Part shown: one piece after another, positions 7,340 to 11,930 of the stretch
How the letters are laid out: each line of letters starts with the position of its first letter
Position numbering within the stretch: the first letter of the stretch is position 1
Made by a program: the position numbers and the translations under genes
NCBI GenBank assembly: GCA_030456405.1
Contig: JAKDNQ010000052.1
Span: forward strand, 1 to 11,930
Length of the DNA: 11,930 nucleotides
Origin: Nitrospira sp.
Lineage (GTDB): Bacteria > Nitrospirota > Nitrospiria > Nitrospirales > Nitrospiraceae
Direction: 5' to 3'
The notes under the pieces: generated by a model
What the model was told of the DNA's origin: nothing
The model's input: the letters and a program-made list of their open reading frames with translations, nothing else
The model's database searches: none

Positions 7340-7893
7340 CTCCGAAATCCACACCGACATTGAACTCCTATCTCCAGTCGACGAAAGCCCCCTGGACTTC
7401 GTTACTGCTTGTCGCAGCCGACCAGCGTGCCGAATCGCTCGTCCGCCCGCCAAATGGATTAGTGCTGAAGATTATCAAGGGCCGTCACTGTAAGACCCCG
7501 TCAACTCTGTTGGATGAATTCGCGCGGGCATTGGAATTCCCCGACTACTTCGGCCACAACTGGGATGCCCTGGAAGAATGTCTGACTGATTTGGAATGGC
7601 TACCGGCCAAGGGCTATGTCGTGCTCATCACCGATGCCGCTCAAGTGTTATCTAACGATGACACAGAGTATGAAACATTTCTTGAGATCTTGCGCGATGC
7701 GGGGGAGGCCTGGGGAAGCGGACAGGCGGGAATGGGAACGCGACGAGCGATGCCATTTCACGTGCTGTTCGCAGTATCCGAGCGGGAGAAAGCCAAGCGG
7801 GCCCATTGGGGGATGAACGCAATCAATGCGGAACCGAACCGGAAGGCGAATACCCGACAGCGGCAACCTAAACGCAGACCTTCACGCAGCTAG
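7336..7893 (+). CDS. Barstar-family RNase inhibitor
   Basis: 185-residue protein whose middle (about 43-125) is a barstar domain. GRHCKTPSTLLDEFARAL (49-66) forms the first helix, then FPDYFGHNWDALEECLTDL (68-86) is the barnase-binding helix and loop. The key Asp35 of barstar aligns with Asp77, and Asp39 with Glu81 (conservative). No signal peptide, so cytoplasmic: it would neutralise RNase before export or on re-entry. It starts on the overlapping ATGA of the RNase gene, confirming a two-gene immunity operon. It is about twice the length of Bacillus barstar. The extra parts are an N-terminal extension (1-42) and a strongly basic tail (RKANTRQRQPKRRPSRS), odd for a normally acidic inhibitor; the tail might bind RNA or membranes or be decayed sequence. 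The family call is firm; pairing with this RNase is inferred from adjacency. Confidence 0.9.
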   Translation: MTPKSTPTLNSYLQSTKAPWTSLLLVAADQRAESLVRPPNGLVLKIIKGRHCKTPSTLLDEFARALEFPDYFGHNWDALEECLTDLEWLPAKGYVVLITDAAQVLSNDDTEYETFLEILRDAGEAWGSGQAGMGTRRAMPFHVLFAVSEREKAKRAHWGMNAINAEPNRKANTRQRQPKRRPSRS

Positions 7894-8028
7894 CGTCGGG
7901 GCAGAAAACTTGGTCGAGGCCGTAGACCACAGATCGTAGGACGATCAAGCGAGCCGTCCGGCAAGACTGCCGCATGTGTGCAATGCCGACAGTGTTTTTT
8001 CAACATCCGGTGAGGAAAGGAATTAACA
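7894..8028. other. Short intergenic leader of yidB-like gene
   Basis: 135 bp without a coding frame. GAGGAAAGG (8012-8020) is a strong ribosome-binding site for the ATG at 8029. No promoter is clear. Confidence 0.5.
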
Positions 8029-8439
8029 ATGGGACTCATGGATCAATTAGGACAAGCAGTCAGCGGGGCGATGGGCGGGCAGGCAGGGCAGAATCCTCTC
8101 TTGCAGGCTGTCATGAGCTTGCTCGGACAGAATAGCAGCGGGGGAGGATTAGCTGGAATTGTTCAATCGTTCCAGAAGAATGGACTCGGTGACATCGTGA
8201 ACTCCTGGGTGAGCACAGGAAAAAACATTCCTGTGACACCGGATCAGATCAAGCAAGGCTTAGGAAGCGATTTTGTGAGCCAGCTGGCGGGTAAAGCCGG
8301 TGTCTCACCCGATGCCGCAAGCACTCAACTATCGAGTTTGCTGCCCGACGTGATCGATAAAGCGACGCCGAACGGCAAGATTGAAGCCGGCGGGATCGAT
8401 CAGTTGCTCAAGATGTTTCAGGGGAAAATGGGGGCATAA
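8029..8439 (+). CDS. YidB family protein (DUF937)
   Basis: 136-residue protein of the YidB/DUF937 family, small helical proteins of unknown biochemical role found widely in Proteobacteria. Diagnostic features: MGLMDQLGQAVSG start, NPLLQAVMSLLG (22-33), the Gly-rich GGGLAGIVQSFQKNGLGDIV (38-57), SWVSTGKNIPVTPDQIKQGLG (59-79), then paired helices and the closing GKIEAGGIDQLLKMF (116-130). Length is typical. No signal peptide or membrane segment is evident. The start is fixed by GAGGAAAGG upstream. It has its own leader, 135 bp from the barstar stop, so it may or may not be co-transcribed. It is convergent with the small CxxC gene. Confidence 0.87.
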   Translation: MGLMDQLGQAVSGAMGGQAGQNPLLQAVMSLLGQNSSGGGLAGIVQSFQKNGLGDIVNSWVSTGKNIPVTPDQIKQGLGSDFVSQLAGKAGVSPDAASTQLSSLLPDVIDKATPNGKIEAGGIDQLLKMFQGKMGA

Positions 8440-8453
8440 ATTCCGGCAGGTCG

Positions 8454-8492
8454 CCAAGAAGATGCGTCGGTACTACGGGCGCATCTTCTTGG
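8454..8492. terminator. Bidirectional stem-loop between convergent genes
   Basis: CCAAGAAGATGCG (8454-8466) pairs perfectly with CGCATCTTCTTGG (8480-8492): a 13-bp stem with a 13-nt loop, 14 bp after the yidB-like stop. The loop contains the TAG stop (8475-8473) of the minus-strand CxxC gene, so the hairpin serves both 3' ends. No T-run follows on either strand, so it may act as a 3'-end stabiliser or a weak or Rho-assisted terminator rather than a classic intrinsic one. Confidence 0.65.
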
Positions 8493-8715
8493 TCACGTTC
8501 AGCACACTTCTCCATTTTGGGAAAAGCGCAGAAGACAATCTGGTCGAGACGCCAGAGCGGGAGGCCGTGTGAAGCGATGCCATCCAGCGGGCTTCAGCAT
8601 CGTGGCGATGAACGACGCAGATCCCATGCGTTTCCCGCGTATCGTCGAGAGGGGCCTTCTCGCCCACGAGCTCGACCTTCCCTTCTTTTCGGCACCATGA
8701 ACAAACAATCCTCAT
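8473..8715 (-). CDS. Small putative zinc-binding CxxC protein
   Basis: 80-residue protein with a clear metal-site pattern: CSWC (Cys5, Cys8) near the N-terminus and HGICVVH (His30, Cys33, His36), with GEKAPLDDTRETHGIC between. The CxxC ... HGICxxH layout resembles short zinc-ribbon-like proteins, recalled as common hypotheticals in Nitrospira-type genomes; that is memory, not a search. The tail after residue about 55 is less ordered-looking, and its codons form one arm of the stem-loop at 8454-8492. ATG at 8715 is the only start before the Cys pair. The Shine-Dalgarno is weak (AGAGATT), and the palindromic repeat begins 15 bp upstream, so the native promoter may have been replaced or lie in the repeat. 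Convergent with the yidB-like gene. Function unknown. Confidence 0.65.
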   Translation of the reverse strand: MRIVCSWCRKEGKVELVGEKAPLDDTRETHGICVVHRHDAEARWMASLHTASRSGVSTRLSSALFPKWRSVLNVTKKMRP

Positions 8716-8729
8716 CGTGGAATCTCTAG

Positions 8730-8888
8730 CAGGATGCTGAAAAAGTCCGCCAGCGGCGTTCTCGCGTCGCTCAGAGGCTCAACGTACCGAAGCGTACGCC
8801 TCGCCTCTTCGCTCGCTGCGGCCTTGCTGGACGGCCTTTTTGAGCATCCTGAACCTGTTTTGATATCGGCGCCATATGAAAGTTCCAG
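8730..8888 (+). repeat. Palindromic interspersed repeat, copy 2 (inverted relative to copy 1)
   Basis: The core, 8730-8851 (122 bp), starts CAGGATGCTGAAAAAGTCC and ends CTTTTTGAGCATCCTG. It is the reverse complement of copy 1 with 3 differences. The flank 8852-8888 is also homologous to the copy 1 flank (about 38 nt, roughly 80 %), so the true unit is near 160 bp and its palindromic part lies at one end. A plus-strand frame from 8734 (MLKKSASGVLASLRGSTYRS) mirrors the copy 1 frame. It runs 89 codons only because of chance openness past the repeat. Copies 1 and 2 face each other across the RNase/barstar/yidB segment. Confidence 0.88.
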
Positions 8889-9173
8889 CGGCATTTTGTG
8901 TAAAAATCGAGTTTTCCGCAGCCTGCTAGATCGATGTCTAGTCTTTGGATCGTACCCGCACATACAGCAAGAGTCAGGCCCAATCGATTCGTCACGTAAA
9001 TAGGTATGCAAGGGATTACGAATATCCCCTTCTCGCAGGCACATCGCCTGTATCTAAAAATACTGACGACTGTATCTCTCCAGATACTTGTTGGCTCCGG
9101 TCATGACAGCACGCCATATGAACCTCCTCTTTCTTGACCAAGACTCGACTGCATGGTACTGTGCGCGCCCATC
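8889..9173 (+). promoter_or_regulatory. hemL upstream region with short dyads
   Basis: No gene seen. Several short dyads occur before hemL: GGGAT/ATCCC (9012-9016, 9024-9028) and GTATCT/AGATAC (9072-9077, 9082-9087, 4-nt loop). A further GTATCT at 9050-9055 could compete for the same AGATAC arm. This could be a structured leader or operators. I recognise no known riboswitch or named regulator site, and no good promoter or ribosome-binding site. Confidence 0.3.
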
Positions 9174-10457
9174 ATGAAGACCACTCGTTCCGGCAGGCTG
9201 TTTGCCGACGCACAAGATGTGATCCCCGGAGGGGTGAATAGCCCGGTGCGCGCCTTTCGGTCTGTCGGAGGCCAACCCCGGTTTATTGCACGCGCCAAAG
9301 GCGCTCGCCTCTACGATGTCGATGGGAACAGTTACCTCGACTATGTGCTCTCATGGGGCCCGATGATTTTGGGCCATGCGGCCCCATCGGTCATCAACGC
9401 GATCAAAAAAGCTGCCGAGCGCGGGACCAGTTACGGCGCGCCGACCGAACTGGAGGTCACGCTCGCCCACATGATCCGCGATGCCTTCCCATCGATGGAA
9501 AAGGTGCGGCTCGTCAGCTCCGGCACCGAGGCGGTCATGAGCGCGATTCGTGTCGCGCGTGGCTTTACCAAGCGAGACAACATTCTCAAATTTGAAGGGT
9601 GCTATCACGGCCACAGCGACTACTTGCTGGCCAAGGCCGGTTCAGGGTTGGCTACCTTGGGGATTCCTGATTCGCTCGGAGTCCCGGCGGACTTTGCAAA
9701 GCACACGTTGACCGCCCCGTACAACGACCTCCGAGCGGTGCAACAGATCGTCAAGGAACAGCGGAACACGTTGGCCTGCATTATTCTGGAACCGATCGCC
9801 GCGAACATGGGTGTGGTGTCGCCGGCGCCGGACTTTCTTGCAGCGCTTCGCCGCCTCACTCAAGAACATGGCATCCTCATGATTTTCGATGAAGTGATCT
9901 CCGGTTTTCGCGTGGCCTACGGCGGAGCCCAAACACTTTACAACATCAAGCCGGACCTCACGGTGCTGGGGAAAATCATCGGTGGAGGATTGCCGGTCGG
10001 CGCTTACGGAGGACGGAAAGAGATTATGGATCTGATTGCCCCGTTGGGGCCGGTCTATCAGGCTGGCACGTTATCGGGAAATCCGTTAGCCGTGTCCGCA
10101 GGCATTGAAACGCTCAAGCAGCTCAAGGCCCGCGGGGTCTACAAGAAGCTGGAAGAAAAGTCGGCAGCCTTGGCTCAAGGAATTGGAGAGGCTGCGAAAA
10201 AAGCGGGCGTGCCGCTCACGCAAACCAGAATCGGCTCGATACTTGGAGCCTTCTTTTCGTCAGGCCCCGTGGTGGATTGGAATACCGCAAAACTTTCTGA
10301 CACGAAGCAATACGGGCAATTCTTTCACGAGATGCTGGAACAGGGCGTGTATCTAGCCCCCTCACAATTCGAAGCCGCCTTCCTCTCAACCGCCCATTCG
10401 ACCCGCGATATCGAACACACAATCAAAGCTGCCGCTGCCTCTTTCAAAAAGCTCTAA
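9174..10457 (+). CDS. hemL: Glutamate-1-semialdehyde 2,1-aminomutase
   Basis: 427-residue PLP enzyme that converts glutamate-1-semialdehyde to 5-aminolevulinate, the last step of the C5 route to haem and other tetrapyrroles; cytoplasmic dimer. Family signatures: [21 protein letters not shown] (about 8-28), [10 protein letters not shown] (60-69), the cofactor phosphate loop [12 protein letters not shown] (115-126), GCYHGHSDY (142-150), IIFE-type [11 protein letters not shown] (205-215), [11 protein letters not shown] (236-246) with the PLP-contacting Asp, and the Schiff-base lysine in [16 protein letters not shown] (Lys267). GTLSGNPLA (298-306) completes the active site. Length is normal. The frame is also open from ATG 9153, but MKTTRS is the usual family start, so 9174 is chosen; neither start has an obvious Shine-Dalgarno. 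Haem supply suits a genome with multihaem cytochromes, such as the one at 2824-4539. A decayed second 3' end of this gene lies at 11202-11450. Confidence 0.97.
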   Translation: MKTTRSGRLFADAQDVIPGGVNSPVRAFRSVGGQPRFIARAKGARLYDVDGNSYLDYVLSWGPMILGHAAPSVINAIKKAAERGTSYGAPTELEVTLAHMIRDAFPSMEKVRLVSSGTEAVMSAIRVARGFTKRDNILKFEGCYHGHSDYLLAKAGSGLATLGIPDSLGVPADFAKHTLTAPYNDLRAVQQIVKEQRNTLACIILEPIAANMGVVSPAPDFLAALRRLTQEHGILMIFDEVISGFRVAYGGAQTLYNIKPDLTVLGKIIGGGLPVGAYGGRKEIMDLIAPLGPVYQAGTLSGNPLAVSAGIETLKQLKARGVYKKLEEKSAALAQGIGEAAKKAGVPLTQTRIGSILGAFFSSGPVVDWNTAKLSDTKQYGQFFHEMLEQGVYLAPSQFEAAFLSTAHSTRDIEHTIKAAAASFKKL

Positions 10458-10687
10458 CCCGTTCTAAAATCTTTTCAGAGAGACGAAATGCGGCAGAAAT
10501 CCTGAAAAGAATGGATTTGTAGAAGCATACGTCTAATGCCTCAGGCCCCAACAAACTCCTTGGACTTCCCTTCCAATCATGGCAAACTATTACACGGGTT
10601 TTAACCGGGATACTGGACGAACAGCAGGTTACACAGAACCCCAGAAATTCAGAGTCAGATCTGAGCATAGAGGGAGGGAGGGGGCGC
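10458..10687. other. Intergenic region after hemL
   Basis: No supported gene. TCTTTTCAG (10470-10478) and CTGAAAAGA (10502-10510) form a perfect 9-bp dyad with a 23-nt spacer, a possible but weak hemL 3' structure. A purine-rich tract AGGGAGGGAGGGGG (10671-10684) precedes the DUF4160 frame and is its likely ribosome-binding region. A 42-codon ATG frame at 10579-10707 was considered and set aside. Confidence 0.45.
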
Positions 10688-10927
10688 CTGAGTCCGACAA
10701 TTTTTAGAGCAGGCGGTTTCCGCTTTTATTTTTTCTCTCGCGAGGAAGCACGAGCGCATGTTCACGTGTATTGTGATCGCGGTGAAGCGAAATTCTGGCT
10801 CGAGCCGACAATTGAATTAGCGCAGAACTTCGGCATGGCTGCCCGACAAATCCGAGCAGCACACACTCTCATTGAGGAGCATTACGATGAAATCCGCAAC
10901 GCCTGGCAAAAACATTTCGAGTGCTGA
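10688..10927 (+). CDS. DUF4160 protein with apparent CTG start
   Basis: 79-residue DUF4160 protein. The frame reads SPTIFRAGGFRFYFFSREEA, then the hallmark ARAHVHV (His24, His26), GEAKFWLEP (32-40), IELAQNFGM and a helical end NAWQKHFEC. Family members typically begin MSPTI or MPTI. Here the codon at the Met position is CTG (10688), directly before AGT CCG ACA ATT, with a purine-rich AGGGAGGG-type site upstream. The frame is open further back but has no ATG, GTG or TTG before the family start that makes sense, and the first downstream ATG would delete more than half the domain. So either CTG is used as start or an ATG was lost. It overlaps the DUF2442 gene by 41 nt. Known: DUF4160 and DUF2442 often occur as neighbours and have been suggested to form toxin-antitoxin-like pairs; which is which is not settled here. 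Confidence 0.75.
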   Translation: MSPTIFRAGGFRFYFFSREEARAHVHVYCDRGEAKFWLEPTIELAQNFGMAARQIRAAHTLIEEHYDEIRNAWQKHFEC

Positions 10928-11189
10928 GGTCACAAATATCTCCGGGCATGGATTCTGGATGCTCATCGCTGACGAAGAGCTCTTTGTTCCGTTCAAAGAA
11001 TTCCCCTGGTTCACGGATGCCTCCGTATCGGAGATCCTGAACGTTGAATGGCCAAAGTCTCACCATCTGTATTGGCCTGATCTCGATGTGGATGTAGCCA
11101 TCGAATCCATCAGGCATCCGGAGAAGTTCCCGCTCATCTCGAAGGAATCGCGTCGAAGCAGACGCCCCAACAGACGAAGAAAGAGCTGA
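10887..11189 (+). CDS. DUF2442 protein
   Basis: 100-residue DUF2442 protein. Start: ATG 10887 with GAGGAG at 10874-10879; a TTG at 10872 lies in frame but upstream of that site. Family features: VTNISGHGFWMLIADEELFVPFKEFPWF (about 15-42), the short beta-strand domain typical of DUF2442, then SEILNVEWPKSHHLYWPDLDVDVAIESIRHPEKFPL (48-83), including the WPDLDVDV motif. The last 17 residues are very basic (SRRSRRPNRRRKS), unlike the acidic core, so the tail may bind nucleic acid or be a decayed end. It overlaps DUF4160 by 41 nt in another frame, implying coupled translation. The pair sits between intact hemL and a hemL remnant, a position suggesting insertion. Function unproven; an antitoxin- or regulator-like partner role is inferred. 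Confidence 0.83.
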   Translation: MKSATPGKNISSAEVTNISGHGFWMLIADEELFVPFKEFPWFTDASVSEILNVEWPKSHHLYWPDLDVDVAIESIRHPEKFPLISKESRRSRRPNRRRKS

Positions 11190-11201
11190 ATAAAAGTTCC
11201 A

Positions 11202-11450
11202 GGAACCGTTGCACACTGCACCATCGGGTCGGTCCTCGGGTCCTTCTTCATCTCAGGCCAGGTGGTGGATTGGAACAGCGCGAAGCTGTCTGACACAAAA
11301 TGATATGGGCAATTCTTTCACGCGATGCTGGAACAGGAGGTCTACCGGGCTCCTTCTCAATTCGAAGCCGCCTTCCTCTCGACCGCTCATTCAACCCGCG
11401 ATATCGAATACACCATCAAAGCCGCCGCCTCCTCTTTCAGGAAACTCTAA
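11202..11450 (+). pseudogene. hemL 3'-end remnant (second copy)
   Basis: Reading TIGSVLGSFFISGQVVDW onward, the frame aligns without gaps to the last 75 residues of HemL and ends at the equivalent stop (11448-11450). Over the 228 nt from ATC 11223 it differs from hemL 10230-10457 at about 43 positions by hand count (about 81 % identity). Most changes are at third codon positions, so the sequence was under protein-level selection before decay. A TGA (11301-11303) now replaces the Gln codon of DTKQYGQFF. Homology fades 5' of about 11205 (VAHCTIGS matches other HemL proteins better than the neighbour). Nothing upstream encodes the rest of the enzyme. It is therefore a broken fragment of a diverged hemL, not a fresh duplicate of the neighbour. 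Confidence 0.9.
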
Positions 11451-11474
11451 CCACGTCGCCAGTGAATCTCTTTT

Positions 11475-11514
11475 GATACAGTCCTGAATCCTTTCGGATA
11501 CAGTGCAGTAATCC
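11475..11514 (+). repeat. Imperfect 22-nt tandem repeat
   Basis: GATACAGT occurs at 11475-11482 and 11497-11504, each followed by a related segment ending AATCC. It falls in the noncoding stretch between the hemL remnant and repeat copy 3. It could be a small degenerate repeat or binding-site pair; nothing more can be said. Confidence 0.4.
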
Positions 11515-11599
11515 TGGGAAGCTGTCCAAACTGCCTAATCAGCGAGTCCGAAGCCAGTCTCAAGGGCAAGACATTCTCAGTCCCAATATGTGACATTGG

Positions 11600-11720
11600 C
11601 AGGATGGTCAAAACGGTTCTCCTGCAAGGCCGCAGCGAGCGAAAGGCTGAGGCGTACTCTGAGTACGTTGAAGTCTTGAGCGAAGTGAGAACGACGCAGG
11701 GAGCCGTTTTCAGCATCCTG
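11600..11720 (-). repeat. Palindromic interspersed repeat, copy 3 (diverged)
   Basis: A 121-bp relative of copies 1 and 2, starting CAGGATGGTCAAAACGG and ending CCGTTTTCAGCATCCTG. GCAAGGCCGCAG and GAGAACG blocks are shared with copy 1. Where arms differ from copy 1 they differ in pairs: AAAAAG/CTTTTT has become AAAACGG/CCGTTTT, CCAGC/GCTGG has become CCTGC/GCAGG, and the centre is now GTACT-CTG-AGTAC. Compensating changes indicate that the folded form is what is kept. It abuts the TAG stop (11724-11722) of the minus-strand gene and may serve as its 3' end. Confidence 0.82.
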
Positions 11721-11721
11721 C

Positions 11722-11930
11722 CTATTCGTCGTCCTCGTCTTCTGCGTCTAATACCTCCTGCCTCTTCTGCTCCTCCATCGCGTTATGTAGGAGCATGCGG
11801 ATAAACATCGAATAGAGCGAGCCTTTTTCCAGCGTTCCGCCTGGAGGAATAGCGATCTTGCCTTCCTTAATCATCCGATCCATCCAGACCTTTTGATCGG
11901 GCGCGATCAAGATCGGAATCTCAACCAGCC
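11722..11930 (-). CDS. Partial hypothetical protein, C-terminal end (runs off right edge)
   Basis: The minus-strand frame is open from the right edge to TAG at 11724-11722, giving the last 68 or so residues of a protein whose start lies outside. Visible text: LVEIPILIAPDQKVWMDRM, then KEGKIAIPPGGTLEKG, YSMFIRMLLHNAMEEQKRQE and a strongly acidic end (DAEDEDDE). No transmembrane helix, no cysteines; IPILIAPDQKVWMDRMI looks like a strand followed by a helix. I cannot name the family. The TTG at 11910 is an in-frame alternative start codon but is probably internal. Its 3' end lies directly against repeat copy 3. Confidence 0.6.
   Translation of the reverse strand, partial: LVEIPILIAPDQKVWMDRMIKEGKIAIPPGGTLEKGSLYSMFIRMLLHNAMEEQKRQEVLDAEDEDDE

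Noticed and set aside
8734..9003. 89-codon frame beginning in repeat copy 2
   Set aside because: The first half is the palindromic repeat and the rest is non-conserved readthrough; copy 1 diverges in the same part.
10579..10707. 42-codon ATG frame (starts MANYYTGFNRD) after hemL
   Set aside because: No ribosome-binding site, no recognisable family, Arg/Glu-rich random-looking end, and it overlaps the DUF4160 start.
6670..11720. CRISPR-like spacing of the three repeats
   Set aside because: Units are about 120 bp, palindromic, kilobases apart and in mixed orientation; no short regular repeat/spacer pattern exists.

Overview
The window looks like accessory DNA from a chromosome of a Gram-negative bacterium of moderately high GC. 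The Nitrospira group is my best guess. It rests on remembered resemblance of the approx. 120-bp palindromic repeats and of the mix of genes (HemL, CotH-like protein, multihaem cytochrome, small CxxC protein), not on a search. Signal peptides, a lipobox and c-type haem motifs point to a diderm with an active periplasm.

Layout. 1-349 (-): end of an unrecognised reading frame that runs off the left edge. 686-4539 (+): export-related block with a small HEAT-like lipoprotein, a CotH-type secreted kinase-like protein and a di-haem c-type cytochrome. 4718-4879 (-): a 53-residue acidic ORF convergent with it. 5061-6590 (+): a GAF / AAA+ / Fis-type sigma-54 activator. 6632-8888: a segment bounded by two nearly identical copies of a palindromic repeat in opposite orientation. 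It encloses a secreted barnase-type RNase, its overlapping barstar inhibitor, a YidB/DUF937 protein and, convergent with the latter, a small CxxC...HGICxxH protein. 9174-10457 (+): hemL, glutamate-1-semialdehyde aminotransferase, the one clear housekeeping gene. 10688-11189 (+): an overlapping DUF4160/DUF2442 pair, the first gene apparently starting at CTG. 11202-11450: a decayed second copy of the 3' end of hemL. 11600-11720: a third, diverged copy of the palindromic repeat. 11722-11930 (-): C-terminal end of an unrecognised acidic-tailed protein that runs off the right edge.

How it fits together. Two stretches look like accessory cassettes. The first is the RNase/barstar pair between inverted repeats: an exported guanyl-type RNase whose inhibitor is translationally coupled, which suggests inter-bacterial competition or RNA scavenging with self-protection. 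The second is the DUF4160/DUF2442 pair between the intact hemL and a hemL 3' remnant. The remnant matches hemL without gaps over 228 nt at about 81 % identity by hand count, and most differences are silent. That suggests a diverged hemL copy, a module inserted or recombined at the hemL 3' end, and then decay. The three repeats keep base pairing through compensating changes, so they are best read as structured REP/MITE-like elements. The strongest candidates for something undescribed are the repeat family with the segment it frames, and the hemL-bounded DUF4160/DUF2442 cassette. I see no CRISPR array, tRNA, rRNA or transposase.
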